Made by a program: the position numbers and the translations under genes | Assembly (NCBI RefSeq): GCF_001984155.1 | Contig: NZ_MTQO01000048.1 | Span: 452,919-516,918, forward strand | DNA: 64,000 nucleotides | Direction of reading: 5' to 3' | DNA from: Actinosynnema sp. ALI-1.44 | GTDB lineage: Bacteria > Actinomycetota > Actinomycetes > Mycobacteriales > Pseudonocardiaceae | Shown: positions 45,164 to 57,700 of the stretch, in pieces | Layout: every line of letters begins with the position of its first letter | Numbering within the stretch: position 1 is the stretch's first letter | The notes under the pieces: model-generated | Seen by the model: only the letters and a program-made list of their open reading frames with translations | The model's database searches: none | Told to the model about the DNA's origin: nothing

Positions 45164-46161
45164 CCGCGCCACTCGAAGCCTCCCCCGGCTCGTCCGAGGC
45201 CCAGCCGGAGGCAGCGCTCAAGGGAATGGGCAAGAAGGCCATCCAGGGCCGGTCGCTCGGGCAGATCGCGTGGATGCGGCTCAAGCGCGACCGGGTCGCG
45301 ATGGCCAGCGGCGTGCTGATCGCGGTGATGGTCGTCGCCGCCATCGTGGCGCTGCTGCTCGACCGGGTGTTCGGCGTGATCAACCCGAACGCCTTCCACC
45401 AGGAGCTGATCGACCCCGAGCAGGGCATCCCGACCGGTCCGCTCGGCGGGATCAGCCTGGACCACCCGTTCGGCCTCGAGCCGATCAACGGCCGCGACCT
45501 GCTCACCCGGATCTTCGCCGGGTCGTGGATCTCGCTGCTGATCGGCTTCGCGGCCACACTGGTGTCCGTGGTGATCGGCACGATCATGGGTGTCATCGCC
45601 GGGTACTTCCGCGGCTGGGTGGACACGGTGATCAGCCGCCTGATGGACGTGTTCCTCGCGTTCCCGCTGCTGCTGTTCGCCATCGCGCTGGTCGGTGTCG
45701 TGCCGGACAGCGCGTTCGGCCTCGGCCGCGACGGGTCACGGATCTTCGTGCTGATCTTCGTGATCGGGTTCTTCAGCTGGCCGTACATCGGCCGGATCAT
45801 CCGGGCACAAACGCTCTCGCTGCGTGAGCGCGAGTTCGTCGACGCGTCCCGCAGCCTCGGCGCGCGGGCGCCGCACGTGCTGTTCAAGGAGCTGCTGCCG
45901 AACCTGGTCGCCCCGATCCTGGTCTACTCGACGCTGCTGATCCCGACGAACATCCTGTTCGAGGCGGCGCTGTCGTTCCTCGGTGTCGGCATCCAGCCAC
46001 CGTCGGCGACCTGGGGCACGATGCTGTCCGAGGCCTCCAGGTGGTACCAGGTCGACGCGTGGTTCATGGTTTTCCCAGGTTTGGCCATCTTCATCACCGT
46101 GCTGGCCTTCAACCTCTTCGGCGACGGACTGCGTGACGCATTGGACCCGCGGGCGCGTTAG
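45160..46161 (+). CDS. Oligopeptide/dipeptide ABC transporter permease (DppC/OppC type)
   Basis: 333 residues. An N-terminal cytoplasmic part with IAWMRLKRDRVAMASGVLIAV leads to about six membrane segments; the EAA loop reads FVDASRSLGARAPHVLFKELLPN. The DppC family pairs with DppB to form the channel. GTG 45160 overlaps the leader ORF stop. The operon order is C-A-B-D-F. Confidence 0.93.
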   Translation: MTAPLEASPGSSEAQPEAALKGMGKKAIQGRSLGQIAWMRLKRDRVAMASGVLIAVMVVAAIVALLLDRVFGVINPNAFHQELIDPEQGIPTGPLGGISLDHPFGLEPINGRDLLTRIFAGSWISLLIGFAATLVSVVIGTIMGVIAGYFRGWVDTVISRLMDVFLAFPLLLFAIALVGVVPDSAFGLGRDGSRIFVLIFVIGFFSWPYIGRIIRAQTLSLREREFVDASRSLGARAPHVLFKELLPNLVAPILVYSTLLIPTNILFEAALSFLGVGIQPPSATWGTMLSEASRWYQVDAWFMVFPGLAIFITVLAFNLFGDGLRDALDPRAR

Positions 46162-46220
46162 CCATCGGATAAGCCGCCGAACCGGTGGCTGCTAGCAACC
46201 TAAAAGGGGTGCAACTGTAG

Positions 46221-47990
46221 ATGAGGAAGCAACGTTTGGTCACGATGGTTGCCGCGGGCGCGGCTACCGTCATGGCACTCTCCGCGTGTGGTGGCGGAGG
46301 GGGTAGCAGCAACAACAACAACAACAAAGGTGGCGGCAACCCGTCGGCCACCGGCCCCAACGCAGCCATCGGCAAGGCGTTCAACCCTTCTGACAAGAAG
46401 GGCGGCACGCTGAGGTTCGCCAACGCGGGTGACTGGGACTCCCTCGACCCGGGTGACACGTACTACGCGTACTCGTGGAACTTCATCCGGCTCTACGGCC
46501 GCTCGCTGATGATGTTCGCCTCCGCTCCCGGCCAGGACGGCGCCAAGCTGACGCCGGACCTCGCCGAGTCCAAGGGCGTGCCGAGCGAGGACCTCAAGAC
46601 CTGGACCTACAAGATCCGCAAGGGCGTCAAGTTCGACGACGGCACCCCCGTCACCTCGAAGGACGTCAAGTACGGCGTCTCGCGGTCGCTGGACAAGGAC
46701 ATCTTCCCCAACGGTCCGACGTACTTCAACGAGTTCCTCGACCTGCAGGGCTACACCTCGCCCTACAAGGACAGCGACCCGAACGGCCTCGGTCTGAAGG
46801 CCATCGAGACGCCGGACGACCAGACGATCGTGTTCAAGTTGAAGAAGCCGTTCGCGGACTTCGACTACTTCGCGGGCATGCCGTCGACCATGCCTGTCCC
46901 GAAGGCCAAGGACACCGGTTCGAAGTACAAGGAGAAGGTCGTCTCGACCGGGCCGTACAAGTTCGAGAAGGTCGAGCTGGGCAAGAGCTTCTCGATGGTC
47001 CGCAACGAGAACTGGGACCCGGCGACCGACCCGAACCGCAAGGCGCTGCCGGACAAGATCACGGTGCAGGTGAACGTCAACCCTGACGACCTCGACAACC
47101 GGTTGATGTCCGGTGACCTCGACGTCGACGTGGTCGGCAGCGGTGTCCAGCCCGCGGCGCAGGCGAAGATCCTCGCGGACCCGAACCTGAAGAACAACTC
47201 GGACAACCCGCTGTCCGCGCGCCTCTGGTTCACCAACATCAACGGTGAAGTCGCTCCGCTGGACAACATCGAGTGCCGCAAGGCGATCCAGTACGCCGCC
47301 GACCGCACCGGTTACCAGCGCGCCTACGGTGGCAACGCCGGTGGCGAGGTCGCCTCCAGCCTGCTGCCCCCGATCATCCCGGGTGCCGAGAAGATCGACC
47401 TGTACCCGAGCAAGGACAACGCCGGTGACCTCGACAAGGCCAAGGAAGCACTGACCAAGTGCGGCCAGCCGAACGGCTTCGAGACCAACATCTCCTACCG
47501 GGCCGAGCGTCCGAAGGAGAAGGCCACCGCCGAGTCGCTGCAGCAGTCGCTCGGCAAGGTCGGCATCAAGCTGAACATCAAGGCCTACCCGACCGGTGAC
47601 TACGCCAAGCTGTACGCGGGCAAGCCGGACTTCGCCAAGAGCAACAACCTGGGCATGATGGTCTTCGGCTGGGCCGCCGACTGGCCGAACGGCTTCGGCT
47701 TCCTCAAGGAGATCACCGACAGCCGCAACATCAAGCCTGCCGGTAACACCAACTTCTCCGTCAAGGACCCGAAGGTCAACGAGGCGATCGACAAGGCCAT
47801 GACCGAGAAGGACGAGAACGCACGCCAGAAGGCGTGGGTCGAAGTCGACCGCAAGGCCATGGAGAGCGCGTACGCACTGCCCGGTGTGGTCGCCAAGGGT
47901 CTGTACTACCGGCCGAAGAACCTGACCAACGTGTTCATCACGGACGGTTTCTCGGAGTACGACTACCTCGCCCTGGGCGTCTCGGGCTGA
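46221..47990 (+). CDS. Peptide ABC transporter substrate-binding lipoprotein
   Basis: 589 residues. Lipoprotein signal ending LSAC (C23), an unusual Gly- and Asn-rich linker (GGGGGSSNNNNNKGGGN), then an SBP_bac_5 domain: GGTLRFANAGDWDSLDPG, WTYKIRKGVKFDDGTPVTSKDV and a late PNGFGFLKEITD. It binds oligopeptides or similar solutes outside the membrane and delivers them to the permeases. A stable hairpin follows the stop. Confidence 0.94.
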   Translation: MRKQRLVTMVAAGAATVMALSACGGGGGSSNNNNNKGGGNPSATGPNAAIGKAFNPSDKKGGTLRFANAGDWDSLDPGDTYYAYSWNFIRLYGRSLMMFASAPGQDGAKLTPDLAESKGVPSEDLKTWTYKIRKGVKFDDGTPVTSKDVKYGVSRSLDKDIFPNGPTYFNEFLDLQGYTSPYKDSDPNGLGLKAIETPDDQTIVFKLKKPFADFDYFAGMPSTMPVPKAKDTGSKYKEKVVSTGPYKFEKVELGKSFSMVRNENWDPATDPNRKALPDKITVQVNVNPDDLDNRLMSGDLDVDVVGSGVQPAAQAKILADPNLKNNSDNPLSARLWFTNINGEVAPLDNIECRKAIQYAADRTGYQRAYGGNAGGEVASSLLPPIIPGAEKIDLYPSKDNAGDLDKAKEALTKCGQPNGFETNISYRAERPKEKATAESLQQSLGKVGIKLNIKAYPTGDYAKLYAGKPDFAKSNNLGMMVFGWAADWPNGFGFLKEITDSRNIKPAGNTNFSVKDPKVNEAIDKAMTEKDENARQKAWVEVDRKAMESAYALPGVVAKGLYYRPKNLTNVFITDGFSEYDYLALGVSG

Positions 47991-48029
47991 GTTGGACCAG
48001 CGACCAGATAAAAGGTAGGTGAAGGCAAC

Positions 48030-48072
48030 TGGTGGCCGGGACGCTTGAGATTCTCCAGCGTCCCGGCCACCA
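48030..48072 (+). terminator. Intra-operon hairpin after the binding-protein gene
   Basis: TGGTGGCCGGGACGCT and AGCGTCCCGGCCACCA pair perfectly over 16 bases around an 11-base loop, between the binding protein and the DppB gene. It probably acts as a partial terminator or 3' stabiliser, so the binding protein can be made in excess. Confidence 0.7.
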
Positions 48073-48084
48073 AGGCCGAGTACG

Positions 48085-49094
48085 GTGCTCGCTTACATCA
48101 TCCGCAGGCTGCTCGGAGCGGTGATCCTGCTCTTCGTCGTCAGCCTGGTCACTTTCTCGATCTTCTTCCTGGTCCCGCGGATCGCAGGCGCGTCCGTCGA
48201 GGACATGGCCTCGCGGTATGTCGGCAAGACCGCCGACGCGGAGACCATCCGCCAGATGGCGGAGAAGCTCGGGTTCACCGACCCGCTGCTGACGCAGTAC
48301 GGGCGGTTCGTTTCGGCAATCTTCGTTGGTGCGGACTACAGCACCGGTCCGACGACCGTGCACTGCCCGGCACCGTGCCTCGGCTATTCCTTCATCACCC
48401 AGAACCCGGTCTGGCCGGACCTCGTCGACCGGATGGGCGTGACGATCTCATTGGCCGTCGGTGCCGCGGTGATCTGGCTGTTCTTCGGTGTCGCCACCGG
48501 TGTGCTGTCGGCGTTGCGCCGCGGCACGGTCTTCGACCGGGCGGCGATGGGTGTCGCGCTCGCCGGTGTCTCACTGCCCATCTTCTTCACCGGTCTGCTG
48601 TCGCTGACGATCTTCAGCTACGGCCTCGGCTGGGCCGTCCCCGGTGGTACGTACGTCAACTTCGCCGAGAACCCGCTGGCGTGGGCCGGCGCGCTGATCC
48701 TGCCGTGGGTGACTCTGGCGTTCCTGAACGCGGCCGGCTACGCCCGGCTGACCAGGGCGACCATGCTGGAGACGATGAACGAGGACTTCATCCGCACCGC
48801 GCGGGCGAAAGGCCTCAACGAGCGCACTGTGGTGGTCAAGCACGGCCTGCGGTCCGTGCTCACCCCGATCCTGACGATCTTCGGCCTCGACCTCGGCATC
48901 CTGCTCGGTGGCGCGGTGCTGACCGAGAGCACGTACTCGTTGCCGGGTCTCGGCAAGTACGCCATCGACGCGATCGTGAACAACGACCTGCCGAAGGTGC
49001 TGGGCGTGACGCTGGTCGGCGCGACCTTCATCGTCATCGCGAACCTGGTCGTTGACCTGTTGTACGCCGTCGTCGACCCGAGGGTGAAGTACTC

Positions 49095-49098
<4 letters not shown>
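48085..49098 (+). CDS. Oligopeptide/dipeptide ABC transporter permease (DppB/OppB type)
   Basis: 337 residues from GTG 48085, with six membrane segments; N-terminal LAYIIRRLLGAVILLFVVSL and EAA loop DFIRTARAKGLNERTVVVKHGLRS are typical. An extended extracytoplasmic loop with two Cys (HCPAPCLGY) lies between helices 1 and 2. The stop overlaps the DppD GTG (GTGA). Confidence 0.94.
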
Positions 49099-50174
<1,076 letters not shown>

Positions 50175-50178
50175 GCTG

Positions 50179-51213
50179 ATGAGTGAACTGACTTCCACCC
50201 CCACCAGGACCGAGACGCTGCTCGAGGCGAGCGGTCTGCAGAAGTACTTCCCGATCCGCAAGGGCCTGCTGCAGCGTGTCAAGGGCAACGTGCAGGCCGT
50301 GGACGGGCTGGACTTCACGGTGCAGAAGGGCGAGACGCTCTCGCTGGTCGGCGAGTCCGGCTGTGGCAAGACCACGACGGGACGGCTGCTGACCCGGTTG
50401 CTCGAGCCGACAGCGGGCAAGGTCGTCTTCGAGGGCAGGGACATCACGCACATGTCGCAGGCGGCCCTGCGCCCGCTGCGCCGGGATGTGCAGATGATCT
50501 TCCAGGACCCGTACTCGTCGCTGAACCCGCGGCACACCGTGGGTGCGATCGTCGGCGCGCCGTTCAAGCTGCAGAAGGTGCAGACCGAGCGTGGCGTGAA
50601 GAAGGCCGTGCAGGAGCTGCTCGAACTGGTCGGTCTGAACCCGGAGCACTACAACCGCTACCCGCACGAGTTCTCCGGCGGTCAGCGGCAGCGCATCGGG
50701 ATCGCCCGCACGCTCGCGCTGAAGCCGAAGCTGATCATCGCGGACGAGCCGGTGTCCGCGTTGGACGTCTCGATCCAGGCGCAGGTGGTGAACCTGCTCG
50801 AGGACCTGCAGAACGAGCTCGACCTGACCTACGTGATGATCGCGCACGACCTGTCGGTGGTGCGGCACGTGTCCGACCGGGTCGCGGTGATGTACCTCGG
50901 CAAGATCGTCGAGCTGGCCGACCGGACCAGCCTGTACGAGCGGCCGATGCACCCGTACACCGTCGCGCTGCTGTCCGCGGTGCCCGTGCCGGACCCCGAG
51001 CGCAAGTCCAAGCGCGAGCGGATCCGGCTGAAGGGTGACGTCCCGTCGCCGATCAACCCGCCGTCCGGCTGCCGGTTCCACACCCGCTGCTGGAAGGCGC
51101 AGGAGATCTGCAAGACCCAGGAGCCGCCGCTGGCGGAGCTGGCGCCCGGCCGTCAGGCGGCGTGCCACTTCCCGGAGAACACCGGGTCGCAACCAACCGT
51201 CACCGTGGTGTGA
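50179..51213 (+). CDS. Peptide ABC transporter ATPase (DppF/OppF type)
   Basis: 344 residues. Walker [12 protein letters not shown], signature FSGGQRQR, Walker [14 protein letters not shown]-loop IAHDLSV and oligo_[18 protein letters not shown]. The last gene of the transporter operon, 4 bases after DppD, and followed by the palindrome at 51229. Confidence 0.95.
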   Translation: MSELTSTPTRTETLLEASGLQKYFPIRKGLLQRVKGNVQAVDGLDFTVQKGETLSLVGESGCGKTTTGRLLTRLLEPTAGKVVFEGRDITHMSQAALRPLRRDVQMIFQDPYSSLNPRHTVGAIVGAPFKLQKVQTERGVKKAVQELLELVGLNPEHYNRYPHEFSGGQRQRIGIARTLALKPKLIIADEPVSALDVSIQAQVVNLLEDLQNELDLTYVMIAHDLSVVRHVSDRVAVMYLGKIVELADRTSLYERPMHPYTVALLSAVPVPDPERKSKRERIRLKGDVPSPINPPSGCRFHTRCWKAQEICKTQEPPLAELAPGRQAACHFPENTGSQPTVTVV

Positions 51214-51228
51214 AACTCCCAGCGCAAG

Positions 51229-51276
51229 CCTCGTGAGTGTTTCGTCCGGTTCAAACCGGCGAAAACACTCACGAGG
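51229..51276 (+). terminator. Terminator-like palindrome (CTCGTGAGTG type)
   Basis: CCTCGTGAGTGT (51229-51240) pairs with ACACTCACGAGG (51265-51276); inside, TTCG-CCGGTT and AACCGG-GAA also pair. It ends the transporter operon and shares its arms with 1118-1163. Confidence 0.75.
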
Positions 51277-51333
51277 GGCTGGGTCCAAAGATACTGTTGC
51301 GGAAAGCCCTGGTCACGAGAAGATCTCCGCATT

Positions 51334-52209
51334 ATGGAGCTCGGACAGGGACACTTGAGGACGATCATCGCGGTGGCCGAGTGCGGCAGCATCGGCCGGG
51401 CGGCCATCCGCCTCGGCCAGAGCCAGCCCGCCGTCAGCGGCAACGTCAAGCGGATCGAGAAGTACTTCGGCGGGGCGCTGTTCCACCGGTCGGCCAGCGG
51501 CGTGCGGACCACGCCGCTGGGTGACTGGGTGCTGGTCAAGGCCCGCACGCTGGCCGCCGACATGGACCAGTTGGTGTCCTCGGCCCGCAGCGTGGCCTGC
51601 GGGAGCGACAGGCTCACGGTCGCGGGCCAGCCGTGCGCCACGATGGTGGCGCTGATCCCGCAACTGCCGCGGACGGCCGAGGTGCGGGTCGACCATTCGC
51701 CCGCGTGGCTGCTCCAGCAACTGGCGGGTGAAGCCGTGGACGTCTGCGTGCTGACCGAACCGGCCGGGTCCGAACTGCCCGTGCCCGCAGGCGTGCACCG
51801 GAAGGTGATCGCGCGCGAGTCGTGCCCGGTCGGCATGTCGGCGGAGCATCCGTTGGCGGACAAGGACACGGTCGACCTCGCTGACCTCGCCGACGACGAC
51901 TGGGTGGACAACCCGTTCAGCGACAGCGGCCTGCGGACGGCCTGCGGGCGAGCCGGGTTCGAGCCGCGCGTGCGGTATTGGATCGCCGACCCCGGGGTGT
52001 ATTGGCCGCTTGTGCGTTCGGGCCGTGCTGTCGGCTTGTTCACCGGGGTGACACGTGCCCGGCAGGGCGTTGTTTTCCGTTCACCACAAGGAGATCCGTT
52101 GGCCAGCCGGGTCGTGTTGTGCTGGCGGGACCGGACGGCCGACCAGGCCGCGTTGATTCATCGGTTAACGAGCGTTACTATGACCAGCGGCACAGAAAGC
52201 CCTTACTAG
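51334..52209 (+). CDS. LysR-type transcriptional regulator
   Basis: 291 residues. N-terminal winged helix-turn-helix (AECGSIGRAAIRLGQSQPAV, then SGNVKRIEKYFGGALFHR), about residues 8-65, and a C-terminal effector-binding fold (LPVPAGVHRKVIARES). It probably regulates adjacent genes; the tyrosinase operon begins about 100 bases downstream on the same strand. LysR proteins usually control divergent genes, so this same-strand layout leaves the target uncertain. Confidence 0.9.
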   Translation: MELGQGHLRTIIAVAECGSIGRAAIRLGQSQPAVSGNVKRIEKYFGGALFHRSASGVRTTPLGDWVLVKARTLAADMDQLVSSARSVACGSDRLTVAGQPCATMVALIPQLPRTAEVRVDHSPAWLLQQLAGEAVDVCVLTEPAGSELPVPAGVHRKVIARESCPVGMSAEHPLADKDTVDLADLADDDWVDNPFSDSGLRTACGRAGFEPRVRYWIADPGVYWPLVRSGRAVGLFTGVTRARQGVVFRSPQGDPLASRVVLCWRDRTADQAALIHRLTSVTMTSGTESPY

Positions 52210-52311
52210 CAGCATCTCTGGCGATTTTGTTCATCGCTTTCTCTTATGGGCAAAGGTTTCCTCCCGATCGGCGGATTCGTCCCGGTGCCCGGCACGGCTA
52301 GCTTCTGGCAC

Positions 52312-52617
52312 ATGCTGAACAGACGAAGACTCTTGATGACCAGCGCGGTCGCCGTCGCGGGCGGGGTCACCCTCGGCTGGAACGTGCTGGTCGCCAACGC
52401 GGACCAGGAGTTCGACGAGATCTACGACGGCCGCCGCATCCGCGGCAAGGCCGACCTGCTGTTCGTCGACGGCGACCTCGTGCACGTGATGCGCAACGGT
52501 GATGGCTCGTACACCACCTCGATCAACCACTACGAGTCGTTCTCGTCGTTGCGCGACGCCGCCAAGCGAGCCGTGGACACGCTCGGCGACCTGCGTCCAG
52601 TCACACACGCGCACTGA
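52312..52617 (+). CDS. melC1: Tyrosinase cofactor (MelC1-like copper chaperone)
   Basis: 101 residues from ATG 52312. A Tat-type signal (NRRRLLMTSAVAVAGG) precedes FDEIYDGRRIRGKADLLFVDG DL-type sequence and VHVMRNGDGSYTTSINHYESF, the MelC1 core. MelC1 delivers copper to apotyrosinase and aids its export, as the tyrosinase lacks a signal. The His-rich stretch seen in Streptomyces MelC1 between GRRI and FVDG is missing here. An in-frame ATG at 52246 would add 22 residues before the Tat signal and is less likely. Two Cys are not present. Confidence 0.88.
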   Translation: MLNRRRLLMTSAVAVAGGVTLGWNVLVANADQEFDEIYDGRRIRGKADLLFVDGDLVHVMRNGDGSYTTSINHYESFSSLRDAAKRAVDTLGDLRPVTHAH

Positions 52618-52632
52618 GAAGGGGACGGAACC

Positions 52633-53448
52633 ATGGGGGTTCGCAAGAACCAGCAGAACCTGACGGCGGAGGAGAAGGCCCGCCTGGTCGAGGCCATTCT
52701 GTCGCTCAAAGGCGCGGGGACGTACGACATCTTTGTCCGCCAACACATCGAGCGGTTCAACGGCGACAGCGACAGCGGCACCAGGATCGGGCACCGGTCG
52801 CCGTCTTTCCTGCCGTGGCACCGCAAGTACCTGATCGAGTTCGAGCGCGCGCTGCAGGCGGTCGACGCGTCGGTCAGCCTGCCCTACTGGGACTGGACCA
52901 CCGCGGGCACCAGATCCACGCTGTGGGCGACGGACTTCATGGGCCCGGACGGCAGCCGTACCCAGAACGGCCGGGTGACCAGCGGTCCGTTCACCGGCAC
53001 GGACTGGCCGCTGACGGTCCGCAGCGACTCGGCGGGGTTCCTGCGACGCAGCTTCGGGTCGAGCGGGGTGCCCCTGCCGACGGCCCGCGACGTGCAGACC
53101 GTGCTCGCCATCAGGACGTACGACACGGCCCCGTGGAACAGCACGTCGTCGGGCAGCTTCCGCAACAACCTCGAAGGCTTCCGCGGGGTCAACCTGCACA
53201 ACCGGGTGCACGTGTGGGTGAACGGCACCATGGCGGGCGCGGGATCACCGAATGATCCGGTGTTCTGGCTGCACCACTGCCATGTGGACAAGCTGTGGTC
53301 GGACTGGCAGGCGGCGCACGGCTCGGCGAACTACCTGCCGGTCTCCGGAACCGCCGACGTCGTCGACATCGACGAGGCCATGCAGCCGTGGGGCGATGTG
53401 ACACCCCGGGACATGGTCGATCACTCCGCGATCTACACATACGGCTAG
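52633..53448 (+). CDS. melC2: Tyrosinase (MelC2-like binuclear copper oxidase)
   Basis: 271 residues, the usual length. Copper A ligands H38, H54, H63 (FVRQHIER; IGHRSPSFLPWHRKYL) and copper B ligands H189, H193, H215 (NLHNRVHVW; FWLHHCHVDKLW) are all present, close to the Streptomyces castaneoglobisporus positions. It oxidises tyrosine and phenols to quinones for melanin. It has no signal of its own and depends on MelC1, 15 bases upstream. The ATG follows GGGGACGG. Confidence 0.96.
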   Translation: MGVRKNQQNLTAEEKARLVEAILSLKGAGTYDIFVRQHIERFNGDSDSGTRIGHRSPSFLPWHRKYLIEFERALQAVDASVSLPYWDWTTAGTRSTLWATDFMGPDGSRTQNGRVTSGPFTGTDWPLTVRSDSAGFLRRSFGSSGVPLPTARDVQTVLAIRTYDTAPWNSTSSGSFRNNLEGFRGVNLHNRVHVWVNGTMAGAGSPNDPVFWLHHCHVDKLWSDWQAAHGSANYLPVSGTADVVDIDEAMQPWGDVTPRDMVDHSAIYTYG

Positions 53449-53606
53449 AACCCGGCGGAATCGGTCAAGTCACAACGCTGTGCGATGAGTCGTACACAGG
53501 GTGTTTTTTGTTGTACGCCAATAGGTTGACGTGGGGTTTCAGCGGTAACACCAAAGTGGATAATGGCGATTTATGGGCAAGCGCCGAGCCCACACGGGAG
53601 TTGCCC

Positions 53607-55821
<2,215 letters not shown>

Positions 55822-55929
55822 CTAGCGAGCCGACCCCGGTCGGCGAAAACCAGGCGTCCCACATCCTGGACGAACCGGTTACTCCGAACGGCCGGGTTTC
55901 CCCGTGGTTGCCGAGGTCAATCCCCAGAT

Positions 55930-56229
55930 ATGACTACTCGCAGATGGCATGTGTCGAGCGGGCGGGGGACGGCGGCTCGGATCGTGTTCGGGGTCACGGC
56001 GATCTTCGCGCTGATCGAGGCCGTCTACATCTTGTTGATCGTGCTTGGCGCGAACACCGCGAACGCGTTCTACACGTTCATCCAGTCACTCGCGGAGCCG
56101 CTCGCACTGTTCTTCCCCGGCCTGTTCGGCACAGGGAACTACAACCTCGACGTGATCCTCAACTACGGCCTGGCAGCGGTGTTCTGGCTGGTCGTGGGCT
56201 CGATCATCGCCCGGATCATCGGCCGGTAA
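55930..56229 (+). CDS. Small membrane protein, paralogue of next gene
   Basis: 99 residues with helices at about 17-40 (IVFGVTAIFALIEAVYILLIVL) and 77-96 (VILNYGLAAVFWLVVGSIIA) and the block SLAEPLALFFPGLF between. The neighbour at 56284 shares this layout (VADPVALGFKDLF; VLVNYGIAALFWLVVSSVVA). Function unknown. Confidence 0.7.
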   Translation: MTTRRWHVSSGRGTAARIVFGVTAIFALIEAVYILLIVLGANTANAFYTFIQSLAEPLALFFPGLFGTGNYNLDVILNYGLAAVFWLVVGSIIARIIGR

Positions 56230-56283
56230 CGGTTGGTTACTCGGAAGTAGCCAAACTGGCTGGGCCGTGCCAGACTCGCAGGC

Positions 56284-56613
56284 ATGGCCCAGCATGCCGA
56301 CTCATCGAAGAGCTCCGGTGCCACGCGTGCACAGGTCGTCGGTGTCATCGCGGCCGTGGTCAGGTGGATCGGCCTGCTCTGCACGCTGGTGCTGGTGATC
56401 CACGTCCTGCTGACGGTCGGCAGCGCGAACCCCGCCAACGGGATCACGAGCTTCTTCGCCGACGTCGCCGACCCGGTCGCGCTCGGCTTCAAGGACCTGT
56501 TCACGCCGAGCGACCCGAAGCTGAACGTCCTGGTCAACTACGGCATCGCGGCGCTGTTCTGGCTCGTCGTGTCCAGCGTCGTCGCGAGGATCATCCGCCG
56601 CTTCGGCCAGTGA
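56284..56613 (+). CDS. Small membrane protein, paralogue of previous gene
   Basis: 109 residues: a hydrophilic N-terminus (QHADSSKSSGATRA), a helix at about 24-45, a conserved loop VADPVALGFKDLFTP, a second helix (NYGIAALFWLVVSSVVARII). It follows the paralogue by 54 bases on the same strand; both end in the RIIxR motif. No known family was assigned; likely a tandem duplication. Confidence 0.7.
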   Translation: MAQHADSSKSSGATRAQVVGVIAAVVRWIGLLCTLVLVIHVLLTVGSANPANGITSFFADVADPVALGFKDLFTPSDPKLNVLVNYGIAALFWLVVSSVVARIIRRFGQ

Positions 56614-56614
56614 C

Positions 56615-57019
56615 CTAGAGCCGCGCGATGTTCGCGGCCTCGTCCGGATCCGGTTCGCTGACGCCGAGGAACGCCTTCGTCACCTCGACCGCGACGTCCG
56701 GCGCGAGCCGCTTCAGGCTCATGGCAAGGACATTCGCGTCGTTCCACTTGCGAGCGCCTGCCGCGATCCACGCGTCCCACGCCAACGCGGCCCGTACACC
56801 GGGGACCTTGTTGGCCGCGATCGCCGTGCCCGTCCCGGTCCAGCACATCACCACGCCGAAGTCCGCGTCGCCGTCGACCACGGCACGACCCACCGCCGCG
56901 CCCAACTCCGGCCAGGACTCCGACTGCGCGAGCCGGATCACCTCGTGCTCGGCGGCGAGGTGGTCGAGGACCGCTTCGGTGGTCTCGTTCTCGTCGTCAG
57001 CCGCGAACGCGATTCGCAT
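56615..57019 (-). CDS. RpiB/LacA/LacB-family sugar-phosphate isomerase
   Basis: 134 residues. RIAFAADDENETTEAVLDHL and VVMCWTGTGTAIAANKVPGV are the family's phosphate and catalytic-Cys regions; the usual CGTG is CWTG here, with the Cys kept. GARKWNDANVLAMS completes the fold. Such actinobacterial variants are annotated as RpiB-like; the sugar may not be ribose 5-phosphate. The converging stop is 1 base from the small membrane gene. Confidence 0.85.
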   Translation of the reverse strand: MRIAFAADDENETTEAVLDHLAAEHEVIRLAQSESWPELGAAVGRAVVDGDADFGVVMCWTGTGTAIAANKVPGVRAALAWDAWIAAGARKWNDANVLAMSLKRLAPDVAVEVTKAFLGVSEPDPDEAANIARL

Positions 57020-57047
57020 GACCGCGACGGTACCCCTTCCCAGGTAA

Positions 57048-57076
57048 CCGGAGGGCGCCACTCGGGCGCCCTCCGG
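57048..57076 (-). terminator. Terminator after the secreted unknown protein
   Basis: CCGGAGGGCGCC (57048-57059) and GGCGCCCTCCGG (57065-57076), 12-base perfect stem, 5-base loop, 12 bases beyond the minus-strand gene. Confidence 0.85.
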
Positions 57077-57088
57077 TGTTCTCGTGGC

Positions 57089-57700
57089 TCAGGCGAACAG
57101 GGCGGCCAACACGCCGCCGAACATGGTGGCGGAGGCGAGCGGCAGGCCGCTGTCCCGCAGGTGACTGGTGAGCATCTGCTTGGCCTGCGGCTCGTCGACG
57201 CCCTCGATCTCGATCGACTCGATGAAGTCGGCCAGGATCGGCGCGCCCTTCTCGATCAGGAAGGCGATCGGCGGGGCGAGGAGCGCGACGAACGGGGCGA
57301 ACGCGTTGAGCCCCGGGATCAGCGGGACGATGAGGGGCAGGGCCGCGACGAACGCGGCGGCGATCGGACCGCCGTACCGGATCCCGGCGACGATGATCGG
57401 CTGGGCGAACTTCGCGAACTTCTTGAACTCGGCGATGATGTCGATGTCCTGCGCCCGCGGGCTGTCCAGCGCGGCACGCGCGTCGGTCAGCTGCTTCACA
57501 GTGGCGGGGTCGTCGACGCGCGTGAGCAGTTCGTCGACGTTCTCCGGCGTGACGATCTGCCGCAGGGCAGCGAGTTTGGTCTCGGCAGCGGCTCGCGACG
57601 CGGCAGGGACCTCGGCGGACGCGGTCGCGGCCGGGCCGAAGCCGAGGGTGAGGACACCGGCGGCGAGGACCGCGGCGACGGACTTGCGGAACTTGGTCAT
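57089..57700 (-). CDS. Secreted protein of unknown function
   Basis: 203 residues. Signal peptide (FRKSVAAVLAAGVLTLGFGP...ASA), then a helical region (AAAETKLAALRQIVTPENVDELL) and a hydrophobic Ala/Pro/Leu block about residues 100-155 (AAAFVAALPLIVPLIPGLNA). No Cys, no catalytic motif recognised. ATG 57700 is the only start giving the signal. It may be a surface or membrane-active protein; function unknown. Confidence 0.7.
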   Translation of the reverse strand: MTKFRKSVAAVLAAGVLTLGFGPAATASAEVPAASRAAAETKLAALRQIVTPENVDELLTRVDDPATVKQLTDARAALDSPRAQDIDIIAEFKKFAKFAQPIIVAGIRYGGPIAAAFVAALPLIVPLIPGLNAFAPFVALLAPPIAFLIEKGAPILADFIESIEIEGVDEPQAKQMLTSHLRDSGLPLASATMFGGVLAALFA

